Source of the DNA: JAEUMG01 sp963805405
Lineage (GTDB): Bacteria; Pseudomonadota; Alphaproteobacteria; Rhizobiales; Aestuariivirgaceae
Reading direction: 5' to 3'
DNA length: 64,000 nucleotides
Assembly (NCBI GenBank): GCA_963805405.1
Contig: CAWDUC010000011.1
Coordinates: 290,202 to 354,201, forward strand
Below are positions 8,681 through 17,789 of this stretch, piece after piece. Every line of letters begins with the position of its first letter. The first letter of the stretch is position 1. The notes below the pieces were generated by a model, which made no database searches, was not told the origin of the DNA, and was given only the letters and a program-made list of their open reading frames with translations. The translations under genes and the position numbers were made by a program.

Positions 8681-9546
8681 TACTTACCTCCTGCGCGCTG
8701 ATACGCGATCTTGGCGGCGCGGCGGGCGAGCACGCCGGCAACCTTCTGTCTGAATTCGATGGTGCCGCGCTTGTCGTCAATCGGGCGGCAGGCCGCCGAA
8801 CACGCGGCGGCGAGATTGGCGAGCGCCTTGTCGTCGAGCTTCGAGCCGATGATCGCCTTCGCGGCGGCATCGACGAGAAGTACGGTCGGCGCCACCGAGC
8901 CGAGCGACACGCGCGCGGCGGTTACGACACCCTTGGCATCGAGCGCCAGGTTTATGCCAGCGCTCACGACTGCAATGTCCATTTCGGTGCGTGGAATGAA
9001 GCGCAAATAGGCATCGGCGCTTCGCGGCGCGCGCTTTGGCAGGACAATCGAGGTGATGATCTCGCCCTTGGCGAGCGAGGTGCGGCCTGGACCAACCGGC
9101 ACTTGCTCAACGGGAATTTTCCGCTTCTTCTTCGGCCCCTCAATGATCGCCATTGCGCCGGCGGCCACCATTGCCGGAACACTGTCGGCAGCGGGCGATG
9201 CATTGCAAAGATTGCCGACGATGGTGCAGCGGCCCTGAACCTGTTTCGAGCCGATGAGATTGGCAGCTTCGACGACGCCTGGCCAGGCTTTCCGGAGCGC
9301 TGAATTCTCGCCGAGTTTGCAGCACGGCACCGCCGCGCCGATCTCAAAACCGTTCGCCGATTTCTTGACCTCACTCATCGGTTTGATGCGCTTGATGTCG
9401 ACGACGAGATCGGGCTCGATGAATCCGCCCTTCATACGCACCAATAAATCTGTTCCGCCGGCCAGAACAAAGCTTGCGCCACGCTCTTTTGCGAGCAGCG
9501 CGCTCGCCTCTTTCACCGAACCCGGTGCTTCATACCGCATAGACAT
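8680..9546 (-). CDS. FAD-binding subunit (subunit M) of molybdenum hydroxylase
   Basis: FAD subunit of 288 residues, the CoxM/XdhB-like partner. The PCMH-type flavin motif appears as VLAGGTDLLVRMKGG (about residues 26-40), with TIVGNLCNASPAADS near residues 113-127 as the second flavin contact region. The C-terminal CO_deh_flav_C domain follows from about residue 175. The ATG at 9546 opens directly into MSMRYEAPGSVKEA, a normal start for the family. It is the first gene of the hydroxylase operon; upstream lies a 112-bp gap carrying CTGGCCGG direct repeats and a short CAGTTGG inverted repeat that could hold a promoter. The electron acceptor is unknown. Confidence 0.93.
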   Translation of the reverse strand: MSMRYEAPGSVKEASALLAKERGASFVLAGGTDLLVRMKGGFIEPDLVVDIKRIKPMSEVKKSANGFEIGAAVPCCKLGENSALRKAWPGVVEAANLIGSKQVQGRCTIVGNLCNASPAADSVPAMVAAGAMAIIEGPKKKRKIPVEQVPVGPGRTSLAKGEIITSIVLPKRAPRSADAYLRFIPRTEMDIAVVSAGINLALDAKGVVTAARVSLGSVAPTVLLVDAAAKAIIGSKLDDKALANLAAACSAACRPIDDKRGTIEFRQKVAGVLARRAAKIAYQRAGGK

Positions 9547-9658
9547 CGCTCCACATCATACTGGACCATCCGGCCAGTGTCCCCCGGCCAGTTGGAATAA
9601 CTCTAGCCAACTGCCACGGCCTGTTCCAGACGGGAATTGCATGGATGCTGTGACATAG
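9547..9658. promoter_or_regulatory. Gap before the molybdenum-hydroxylase operon with short repeats
   Basis: The 112-bp space upstream of the FAD subunit holds two CTGGCCGG copies in direct orientation on the minus strand, and an inverted repeat CAGTTGG (9589-9595) / CCAACTG (9607-9613). These are operator-like, but no regulator can be assigned. No gene was seen here. Confidence 0.3.
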
Positions 9659-10657
9659 TCACAGCGCGGCCAGCGAAAGGTCGCAATAAAGCTCGACCGA
9701 GTGACCGCGAGTCACGGCCAAGGCAGTGGGAAAGCCCGCCTTCGTAAGAGGGTTATCGGCCACCGAGACTTCCCAGGGCGCATCGAAAGCCGATGCAAGC
9801 GGTTCGATGCCGATGCCGCGGTAAGTGCCGTTCCAGGGCGGCACGTCGATGCCCTGATCGTGAATCCAGACTAGGCAATGAGGCAGCAAATCGCGCGGCC
9901 AATCGACCGTCAATTCATAGCCATCATCGAGAAAAGCCCCGCGCAACGGGCCTTTCATGCCGGCCAGAAGAACGACGTCATCGACCTTCTGGCCCAAGGG
10001 CAGGCGGCCAAGGTCCACAGTGCCACCACGTCGTTTCGGCACTTGCGACAAATCCGCGAAAGTGCAGCCAGGCTCGCAAGCCATGCGGTCGGGCTCGATG
10101 CGTGCCGGATAGGTGAAGCCTTGGGCAAAAGAGGCTGTAAGGGCGAGCTGCGACAGTCTTTCGGGCAAGCGCAATATGGGGTGGAACGCAACGGGTACCT
10201 GCCCATCGCGGCGAACATCAAGGGTGACAGTCATGCGGGCAGAGGGCTTGTTTGTATCGAGATGGATATAACGCTCAATTCAACTCACGACATATTCGTC
10301 CGGAAGATCAAGACTCAGTCGGACGCCACCCGGCTCCTGCGCGGTGATCTGCCAGTCTTCATTGGCTGCCGGCCCATGCATCGGCTCGTTGGGAAAAGCC
10401 GTCGTCAGCTTTTCCCATCCAGCGACGGGATCGCGCACGGTGCCGCCGCCGCCGAAGGGAAGGCAGAAGAACTCACCGCCCAAGCGGCGCAAATGGCCGG
10501 GAATGGCCGGATCGAGAACTTCGCCCCAAGGCGCGGTTGCCATTGGCCGCACCCAGCGGCCCGACGGAAGCTTGAACTCGATATCGGTCAAGAGCGCGGC
10601 CGTCGGGTAGACAGTGCCTCTCGCACAAGCTGTCTCGATATGGACAGCGCCGCTCAT
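9659..10657 (-). pseudogene. Aldose-1-epimerase-like protein, interrupted by an in-frame TGA
   Basis: The reading frame is continuous from ATG 10657 to 9659 except for one TGA codon at 10282-10280. Codons before it give PDEYVVS, and codons after it, still in the same frame, give IERYIHLDTNKPSAR then MTVTLDV. Ignoring the stop, the product is about 332 residues with a galactose-mutarotase-like beta-sandwich pattern (FCLPFGGGGTVRD in the N-terminal half, HDQGIDVPPWNGTYRGIGIEP in the C-terminal half). A single C-to-T change of CGA (Arg) would explain it, as would a read error. It overlaps the following enolase-family gene by 4 nt (ATGA), so it belongs to the same operon. A sugar or sugar-acid epimerase/lactonase role is inferred from fold and neighbours only. 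Confidence 0.65.
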
Positions 10658-11811
10658 GAGAGCAGCAATGCCGAAGCATTGGGCGAGTAGCGCGAGACCT
10701 TGGAGGGATCCAAGTGCACGCCAAGCCCAGGTCCGGCCGGAATTTCGATATAGCCTTCATCATCAAGCGTGAATGGCGCTGTGAGAATTCCGTCGACATA
10801 GGCGCTGCCGGCGATGAATTCGACGAGATCGACATGCGGAAGTGCGGCAGCCAGCTGAAGATCGGCGGCGACGCCGAGCGCGGTATTCCAGCCATGACCG
10901 ACATATTTGACGCCGAACTCGTCGGCGAGCCAGGCAATGCGGCGCTGTTCGGAGATGCCGCCGACCTTGGTGGCGTCAGGCTGGATGATGTCGAAGGCAC
11001 CGCGGGTGAGCCAAGGCGTGAAGCTTTGGCGGCGGGTCAAGACTTCGCCGCCTGCGATGGGCACCGGGCTTTGCCGGCGCAGTTCGCAGAAATCATCGAT
11101 CGCGTCAGGCCGCAAGGCCTCCTCGAACCAGCCGACCCCATAATCGGCGAGCATGAGCGCGGTATTAATCGCCCAACGCAGACCATTGGGCCAATAGGCA
11201 TCGCTCGCGCCGGCATCGACGAAAAGCTGGCTATCATCGCCGACCGCATCGCGCGCCGCGCGCACGATCGCTTCGTCGAGCTTTGAATCGCCACGGCGTC
11301 CGAAGGGGCCCCAACCGATCTTGAAGGCGCGAAAGCCCTGGTCGCGATAGGTGGCCAGCGTTTGCGCGAGGGGTTCGGGCTCGTCCATCAATAGCGAGCA
11401 ATAGGGCTTGGCACGCTTGCGGTAGATACCGCCAAGGAGCCGGCCGACCGGCTGATCCAGAGCCTTTCCGAGCACATCCCAAAGCGCAATGTCGATGCCG
11501 CTGATGGTGTGGGTCAGCGTTCCACCACGGCCCATCCAGAAGGTATTCTGATGGAGTTTCTCCGAGACGCGTTCCGGTTCCAGCGCGTTTTCGCCTAAGT
11601 AAAGGGGTTCGAGCACTTTCAGAGCCGCCTCGACCAGTCCGCCATTGGTGAAGACGCTGCCGAGCCCGGTAATGCCGGCATCGGTATGGACGGCGATCAA
11701 GGTGTGAACCGAATCGTCGGGCTTGATCTCCGCAGACCAGCCGCCCTTCGGACTTTCGCCCATCAAGGGGATTGCAGCGATCGAGCGAATACCAACGAAA
11801 TCGAGAGCCAT
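10654..11811 (-). CDS. Mandelate racemase/muconate lactonizing enzyme family protein
   Basis: Enolase-superfamily acid-sugar dehydratase or cycloisomerase, 385 residues and intact. The capping domain occupies about residues 1-125 and the barrel the rest. Visible catalytic elements are FKIGWG (lysine after strand 2), LFVDAG (metal Asp), WFEEAL (metal Glu), IAGGE (metal Glu) and the general-acid region YVGHGWN (His). This set fits the mandelate-racemase subgroup, whose members abstract the alpha-proton of a hydroxy acid. It sits between an epimerase-like gene and an SDR, and a second superfamily member (15366-16607) lies upstream in the same operon, suggesting consecutive or parallel sugar-acid steps. 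The substrate is not identifiable. Confidence 0.88.
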   Translation of the reverse strand: MALDFVGIRSIAAIPLMGESPKGGWSAEIKPDDSVHTLIAVHTDAGITGLGSVFTNGGLVEAALKVLEPLYLGENALEPERVSEKLHQNTFWMGRGGTLTHTISGIDIALWDVLGKALDQPVGRLLGGIYRKRAKPYCSLLMDEPEPLAQTLATYRDQGFRAFKIGWGPFGRRGDSKLDEAIVRAARDAVGDDSQLFVDAGASDAYWPNGLRWAINTALMLADYGVGWFEEALRPDAIDDFCELRRQSPVPIAGGEVLTRRQSFTPWLTRGAFDIIQPDATKVGGISEQRRIAWLADEFGVKYVGHGWNTALGVAADLQLAAALPHVDLVEFIAGSAYVDGILTAPFTLDDEGYIEIPAGPGLGVHLDPSKVSRYSPNASALLLS

Positions 11812-11826
11812 GCACGAGACCTGTTT

Positions 11827-12627
11827 TTAAAATGTTGCCGAGGCGCCGCCATCGACCATCACGATCTGTCCCGTCACATAACGGGAATCATCCGAGCACA
11901 GGAAGAAGGCGGGGCCTGCCATATCGGCCGGTTTGCCAAAGCGGCGCAAGGGGATGCGGCCGTATTTCACATAGATATCCTGAAACCATGCCGAATCATA
12001 TTCATGCGAACCGTCGGCAAGAATCGACATCGGGGTGTCCACGAAACCGGGGGCCAAGGCATTGACCATGATTTCGTAAGGCGCCAATTCCACCGCAAGC
12101 GCGCGCGTGAAATTGACGATGGCGCCCTTGGCGGTGGCATAGGCCAGTTGATTGGGCCAGCCGCGCACGCCCTGGATCGAAGCGATGTTGAGGATGCGTT
12201 TGCCGGCGGTGCCCTTTTTGAGCAAGGGCACGAAGGCCATGCACATCCTCACCGCACCATCCTGGTTGATCCGGATGACGCGATGATACTCCTCCATCGT
12301 CATGGTTTCGATATGGGTGTCGGCGCCGATCGCGGCATTGTTGACAAGGATTTCGCAACGTCCATGACGGGCTTCGATCGCAGCGGCGAGGTCGCGCACT
12401 GATGCGTCATCGCCAATGTCGACAGCCAGGGCCTCGGCCTTCATGCCATCTTCGGTCAGGCGCCGCGCCGCGGCTTCCGCAACGGCGATCTTGATGTCGG
12501 CGATCACGACGGTCGCACCTTCCTCGGCCAGTCTCTGGGCTATGCCGAAGCCGATGCCTTGCGCGCCGCCAGTCACGACGGCAACGCGACCGGCCACACG
12601 AAATTGACGATCCGCGCTCATCTTCAT
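11827..12627 (-). CDS. SDR-family NAD(P)-dependent oxidoreductase
   Basis: A classical short-chain dehydrogenase of 266 residues. The cofactor motif is TGGAQGIG (about residues 19-26), with ADIK after strand 2 suggesting NAD preference. NNAAIG follows near residue 93, the catalytic serine lies in NIASIQG, and the catalytic pair is YATAK. The C-terminal end RYVTGQIVMVDGG is diagnostic. Its start overlaps the stop of the upstream permease gene by 4 nt. The likely role is oxidation of a polyol or sugar hydroxyl entering through the adjacent importer. The frame is intact. Confidence 0.92.
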   Translation of the reverse strand: MKMSADRQFRVAGRVAVVTGGAQGIGFGIAQRLAEEGATVVIADIKIAVAEAAARRLTEDGMKAEALAVDIGDDASVRDLAAAIEARHGRCEILVNNAAIGADTHIETMTMEEYHRVIRINQDGAVRMCMAFVPLLKKGTAGKRILNIASIQGVRGWPNQLAYATAKGAIVNFTRALAVELAPYEIMVNALAPGFVDTPMSILADGSHEYDSAWFQDIYVKYGRIPLRRFGKPADMAGPAFFLCSDDSRYVTGQIVMVDGGASATF

Positions 12628-13427
12628 TCCTCCTCGAATTCGCCTTTGGGTTTCAAGCGCCAGGCGGCGACCAGAGCGAAGGCGATCGATACCAATAATA
12701 CCAACGTAACCAATGCATTGATCTCCGGCGTGAAGCCGACGCGCATCATGGCCCAGAGACGCAACGGCAGGGTCATCTGGTCGCCGGCAACGAAAGTCGT
12801 GATCAGGGTTTCATCGAAGGAAAGGTCAGTGCCAGAACCGCGCCGGTCATCACGGCGGATGCCAGATGCGGCATCAAGACATAGCGCAAGGTCTGCCAGC
12901 GGCCAGCGCCCAGATCGAACGACGCTTCGACGAGCGACTTGGGGAGCGCCTGCAGCCGCGTCAGCACGAGGCGATAGGCGACGGCGAGCACGAAGACCGC
13001 GTGGCCGACGACAATGGTGAGAAGTCCGCGATTGATGCCAAGCTCGGCCGAGGAAACCAACAGAGCGAGGCCCGTGACAATCGGCGGCAGAAGAAAGGGA
13101 AGATAGATGACGAGTTCGATGAAGCGGCGGCCGACCGCGCCCTCCCATTCTGTATAAAGCGCAAGCAGCACGGCCAAAATCGAGGCGATGACGACCGACG
13201 TCAGTGCGACATAGGCGGTATTCGGAGAGCGCCGAGAGCACGCTGTCGTTCGACCACAAGGTCACATAAGGGCTGACGCTGAATGTCTCCCAAAGGATCT
13301 TGCCTTGCCTGATCTGGACGACGGAGAAGAGGACGCCAATGATCAGCGGCGCGTAGAGGATGATGAAGACGGCGGCCGTCATCACGCCGGCAGCAAATTC
13401 TACGATGCGCTCGCCGGTGCTGCGCAT
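12624..13427 (-). CDS. ABC transporter permease, PotC-like (frameshifted as read)
   Basis: Second inner-membrane permease of a spermidine/putrescine-type importer, about 267 residues when two single-base shifts near 13222 and 12820 are bridged. In order, the frames give MRSTGERIVEFAAGVMTAAV (first membrane segment), IELVIYLPFLLPPIVTGLAL, the EAA loop (EASFDLGAGRWQTLRYVLMP), then FDETLITTFVAGDQMTLPLRLW and a last hydrophobic stretch before the stop at 12624. It starts 2 nt after the PotB-like stop and ends overlapping the SDR start. All expected parts of a PotC family member are present in order, so error is more likely than decay. Confidence 0.78.
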   Translation of the reverse strand: MRSTGERIVEFAAGVMTAAVFIILYAPLIIGVLFSVVQIRQGKILWETFSVSPYVTLWSNDSVLSALSEYRLCRTDVGRHRLDFGRAACALYRMGGRGRPPLHRTRHLSSLSSAADCHGPRSVGFLGRAWHQSRTSHHCRRPRGLRARRRLSPRADAAAGAPQVARRSVVRSGRWPLADLALCLDAASGIRRDDRRGSGTDLSFDETLITTFVAGDQMTLPLRLWAMMRVGFTPEINALVTLVLLVSIAFALVAAWRLKPKGEFEEE

Positions 13428-13429
13428 GT

Positions 13430-14275
13430 TCAGACCTTCTGCCGGCTCATGGCAATGCCGGCAAGAACTGATCCCGGCAAGTGCGGTCAGAAACAGGATC
13501 GCCGCCATGGCGGCACCGAAAGGCCAGTTATAGGCGAGACCGAATTGCGAGCAGATGACGCGGCCGATGGTGAAGCCGGTGGTGCCGCCAACCATCTGCG
13601 GGGTGATGAAGTCGCCGAGCGCCAGCACGAACGTGAAGAGCGCGCCGGCGATCGTGCCGGGCAGCGACAGCGGCAGCACGACATGGCGGAAGGTGTCCCA
13701 GCCGCTTGCGCCAAGATCGAGCGAGGCTTGCAGCAAGCAGCGCGGAATGCGCTCGAGCGCCAGGAAGATCGGCAGGATCACGAAGGGCATGAAGATCACC
13801 GCCATGGTGATCAGGACGGCGCGCTGGTTGAAGAGAAAGATCTGGCTCGGCTTTTCGAGAATGCCGATCGCGAGCAGCATCTGGTTGAGGAGCCCATTCA
13901 AGCCCAGCATCGAGCGCAACGTATAGAGCTTGACGATGTAGCTCATGAAGAGCGGGACGACCGAAGAGCAGCAGCAGGAAATAGCGGCGGCTGCCCTTCT
14001 GCCGCCAGATGAACCAGGCGATCGGATAGCCGATGCAGGATCGAGAGTACCATCACCTGAATGCAGAGGAGTATGGTCCCGAGAAGGTGCCGAGATAGGT
14101 CCAGTTACCGAAGAACTCGGCATAGTTCGCAAGCGTCGGCGTGTAATTTATGACATGCTTTTCAGCACGGAAGATCGAGATCGACAGGAAAGCGCCGATG
14201 GGCGCGAGGACCGAGCAGCAAGGGCACCGCGGCTACTGCTGCGAAGATCATCCAGCTCGCAAAACGGCCCGGCAT
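13430..14275 (-). CDS. ABC transporter permease, PotB-like (frameshifted as read)
   Basis: First permease of the importer. Bridging at least four shifts (about 14215, 14050, 13962, 13460) gives about 282 residues, normal for PotB. The start is ATG 14275 (MPGRFASWMIFAAVAAVPLLL). The middle is MSYIVKLYTLRSMLGLNGLL, the EAA loop is ASLDLGASGWDTFRHVVLPL, followed by TFVLALGDFITPQMVGG, and the end reads AMSRQKV with its stop at 13430-13432. The density of shifts here is the highest in the window. It partners the downstream permease, the upstream ATPase and the solute-binding protein at 16676-17727. Confidence 0.72.
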
Positions 14276-14283
14276 TCCGCGCC

Positions 14284-15352
14284 TCAATCGAAAACGATCA
14301 CGGCATCCGCCGGATCATAGGCGAGATGAACGTCGATCGCCCGACGCCGGCGCCTGGCCGCGGCCATCGCTGGCGAGCTTCACGATCGAATATGGTCTCG
14401 GGCGCCGCAGTCGGCGTGAAGCAGGATCCGGGTCATAGCGCCGCCGAACATGACCTCTTCGACATCAGCGGGAATGGAGATTGTGCCGTGCGCCAAGCCG
14501 CATGGATTCTCGGGCCTGATCGCCACCAGTATCCTGCGGCCTGCGGTTGCGGACTTTGCAAGCGGAAAAGTTCCGAGCTTGCGTCGTCGATGCGATCTCC
14601 GGACGCCGCCACCACGCCGTCGATCAGATTGTTGTCGCCGAAGAATCCGGCGACGAAGCGGGTTCGCGGGGCGATAGTAGAGGTCCTTGGGCGTGCCGAC
14701 CTGCTCGATGCGGCCCTGGCTCATCACCACGATGCGATCGGACATGGTGATGGCTTCCTCCTGGTCGTGGGTGACGAAGACGAAGGTCGTTTCGATGCGC
14801 CGCTGGATCTGCTTCAGGAAGACCTGCATCTGGCGGCGGAGCCTGGCGTCGAGCGCGGCGAGCGGCTCGTCGAGCAGGATGAGGTGCGGCTCGCAGACGA
14901 TGGCGCGCGCGCAAGCGCGACGCGCTGGCTGCTGGCCGCCGGACAGCTGCGTCGGATGGCGGTCGCGCAAGGCCGGAGAGGCCGACGATCTCAAGCGTCT
15001 CGTCAACGAGCTTGCGTTCGCCGCCGTTCGGTCGGCGGCGCTGCACCAAAGGCCCGTAGCCGACGTTCTGCGCGACCGTCATGTGCGGAAACAGCGCGTA
15101 ATCCTGGAAGACGGTGTTGAACGGCCGGCGATGTGGCCGGCATGGCGGTGATGTCGCCGCCGTCAAAGACGGATCCGGCCCCGGAGTCGGTGCGGTGAAG
15201 CCGCCGATCAGGCGCAGCACCGTCGTCTTGCCCGAGCCCGAAGGCCCGAGGATCGTCAGGAACTCGCCATTTGCGACCTCGAGCGACAAGTGGATGGCAG
15301 CACCACGGTTGCGCCGTAGCGACTTGCTGATATCCTTCAGCTCCAGAGCCAT
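14284..15352 (-). CDS. ABC transporter ATP-binding protein, PotA-like (frameshifted as read)
   Basis: ATPase of the spermidine/putrescine-type importer, about 356 residues after several shifts. From ATG 15352: Walker A GPSGSGKTT, Q-loop region FQDYALFPHMTV, signature LSGGQQ, Walker B LILLDEPLAALD, and switch His in VFVTHDQEEA. The C-terminal TOBE part ends with DVHLAYDPADAVIVFD and a TGA at 14284-14286. Breaks fall near 15190, 15130, 15040, 14975 and in the TOBE region. It lies 13 nt after the enolase-family stop and 8 nt before the PotB-like start, so it is in the operon. All nucleotide-binding motifs survive across the shifts. Confidence 0.78.
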
Positions 15353-15365
15353 GTCTTAAGTCCGT

Positions 15366-16607
15366 TCAGGCGACCTTGTAGCGCCTGACCACGTCCCAAT
15401 CGACCTCGACGCCAAGGCCGGGCTTGGTCGGCAAGCGGGATGGTGCCGTCCGTCGAGCACCAGTTCCTCCTGCGCGAGTTCGCGGCGCAAGCCGCTCATG
15501 GCAGAGCTGCGGCGGAAGATATTCGATGAAGGCGCAGTGATTGGTGACGAAGGCGAGATGCGCGGTGCGCCGAAATGGAAATGCCGGTCTTCCAGCAATG
15601 CGGCACGATGGTGAGGCCGCGCTCCTTGGCCATGTCGCAGACGATCTTGGCCTCACCGATGCCGCCGACGCGGCCCGACATCAGGCTGCGCCACCTGCAC
15701 CTTGCCGATATCCATGAGCTCCTCGAACTCAAAGCGGGTCGCCAGCCATTCGCCAGACGCGATCTTCATCGGCGCGGCTCTCGGCGAGCTTCGCCATCTC
15801 GTGCGACATTGTCCGACCAGAACGGCGTCTCGAGGAAATAGGTGTTTGAACTCGGCCCAATCCTTGATCACCTGAAAGACAGGTCGCAGCATCCTCCCAG
15901 AGATACTGGACATCGACCATCAGGGTGATGTCGGGCCCGATGGCCTTGCGCACCGCGGCAAGTACTTCGGTGTGGCGGTCATAGCTTTCGCGCATGCCGC
16001 CATGGGCATAGGGCCCGTTCATGGTCACTTCGGTCTTCATCGCCTTGAAGCCCAGGGCCTTGGCCTCGCTCGCGCTGATGCGCAAAGAGCGTCGCGATAT
16101 TCCTCGAAGCGATGGCCGGCGGGCTGCAGCGAGGCGTAGGGCGTGATGGACTGCGCGGGTCGCGCCGCCGAGGAGCTCATGCACCGGTACGCCAACCGCC
16201 TTGCCGCAGAGATCCCAAAGCGCCATCTCGACCGCGCTCATGGCGTGGATAACCATGCCGCGGCGGCCATTCATGGCGGTGCCGAGATAGATGCGTCGCC
16301 ACAACTCGCCGATCTCGAAGGGATCGGCGCCGATCAGCATGTCCTTGATGGAGAGACCCATCGTGTGGGTGCCGGGCGCCTCGATGCAGGCCTTGGCCAT
16401 CCAGGGATTGGCGTCGCATTCGCCGACACCCGAGACGCCGCCATCGGTGTGGATGACGACGACAAGGCTGTCCTGCGCGGAAGAGGTGAAGCTTGCATCA
16501 TAGTCGGGCGCCAGAAGGACATGGCAGTCGATGCCCGTGATCCTGAGGCGCGGCGGCGCGGTTTTGAGCTGGGAGAAACGGTGGCAAGTGGCATAAGAAT
16601 TCCTCAC
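15366..16607 (-). CDS. Enolase-superfamily (mandelate racemase-like) enzyme, frameshifted as read
   Basis: The N-terminal two thirds read in one frame from ATG 16607: capping domain with DSLVVVIHTDGGVSGVGE, MSAVEMALWDLCGKAVGVPV, then the barrel with KALGFKAMKTEV (lysine of the KxK-type strand) and ITLMVDVQY (metal Asp). After breaks near 16130, 16090, 15905, 15840 and 15680 other frames supply IASGEWLATRFEF (metal Glu), GIGEAKIVCDMAKERG, VPHCWKTG (catalytic His) and the tail VDWDVVRRYKVA before the stop at 15366. Reconstructed length is about 413 residues. It is a second, divergent member of the superfamily beside the one at 10654-11811. Likely a sugar-acid dehydratase. Confidence 0.75.
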
Positions 16608-16675
16608 CGGCGCGAGGCCGGGCTGTGGGCCGGGAGTTATAATCCCGGCCCCGATTGCTGATGCAGGCTAAGACG

Positions 16676-17727
16676 TCAGGCCGCCTTGACCTCGTTCCAG
16701 ATGGCGACGCGCTTCTCGTAGTTTTCGGCGGTCTCCAGCCAAGACAGGCGGTCGCCATAGGTGAGGCCGGCGGCCTTGTTGACTTCGAGGTTGGTGGTGT
16801 TGCCGTAGCCGAGCTTCTCGGTCAGCACCTTGCCGGCCGATTTCTCGAGGCAAGCATTGATCCAGGCATGGGCGAGATCGCTGTCCTTGACGCCCGGCGC
16901 TCAGTTCCCAGCAATCGAGCCAGCCGACCGCGCGTTCCTTCGGGATGGTGAGCGCGGCGTTGACGCCCTTCTTCTTCAGTGCGGGCACCTGCGGCTCGCC
17001 CATCGAATACATGAGCTTGATGCCGTTCTGGGCGAAGAGGTTCACGCCATCATCGAAGCCCGCGTAATAGGTCAAGAGCAGTTTCTTCTGCTCGATGAGC
17101 TTGGCCTTGACCTTCTCGAAATCCTCGTCGGTGAGCTTGTAGGGATTCGCGACGCCGACGATGAGCGCGCCCAGCGTGATCGAGTTGTTGGCATCGTCCT
17201 GCCAGAGCATCTGCTGGGCATATTTGCGGATCCCACATCACTTCCCAGGAGTCCGGCGCGGTGGGGAATTCGGTCGCATCATAGACGAGTGGCAATGAGC
17301 CCCAGGCGAAGGGCATGCCGAACTGCTTGTCGCCGCGCTTTGATCGCCGAGACATTTGCGAATTCCGGCGCAAGATTCGCCGCAGTTCGGGATCTTTCGC
17401 CATGTCGAAGGGCTGAATGAGCTTGGCATCGACATAGCGCGGGAAGAGCGAGGTATCGAAGGAGACGAGGTCGAAATCGGCACCTTGCGAGCCCTGCATC
17501 TTGGCGAACATCTCATCCGCCGAACCGGAATAGACGATATTCACGGTGGCGCCGGTCGCCTGCTTGAAGGGATCGAGCCATTCTGGCTCGGCATAGCCCT
17601 CCCAGGTCAGTATGCGTAGTTCCTTGTCGGCGGCGCGCAACACGGCGGGTGCGGCAAGCGAAGCACCGGCCAAGGCCGTGGTGCCGACCAGAAATTTGCG
17701 GCGATCGATTTCAGTACTTTTCCTCAT
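16676..17727 (-). CDS. Extracellular solute-binding protein, PotD/SBP_bac type, Tat-like signal (frameshifted as read)
   Basis: Periplasmic binding component of the importer, about 350 residues. The N-terminus has a twin-arginine-like signal (DRRKFLVGTTALAGASLAAP, residues 8-27) followed by a likely cleavage at RAADK. ELRILTWEGYAEPEWLDPF and VNIVYSGSADEMFAKM are typical of spermidine/putrescine-type binding proteins. Breaks near 17340, 17225 and 16910 separate this from KLTDEDFEKVKAKLIEQKKL, GIKLMYSMGEPQ and the tail AENYEKR-type sequence before the stop at 16676. An AAGGAGG-like Shine-Dalgarno precedes ATG 17727. Ligand unknown; polyamine binding should not be assumed, because this family also binds other small molecules. 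Confidence 0.82.
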
Positions 17728-17789
17728 GACGTTCCTCCTTGCTTGCTGCGTTCTGAACTATGTGCAGCGATTGACACAGGCACTCATAC

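Noticed and set aside
5691..9546. Aerobic carbon monoxide dehydrogenase (CoxMSL)
   Set aside because: The large subunit has AAYRAPSAP rather than the cysteine-containing CoxL active-site loop.
9659..10657. Selenocysteine or stop-codon readthrough at the in-frame TGA
   Set aside because: No selenoprotein family is known for this fold, and I saw no convincing SECIS-like hairpin just after the codon; mutation or read error is simpler.
12624..17727. Naming the importer potABCD for polyamines
   Set aside because: The family is right, but the surrounding sugar-acid-type enzymes and lack of ligand evidence do not support polyamine specificity.
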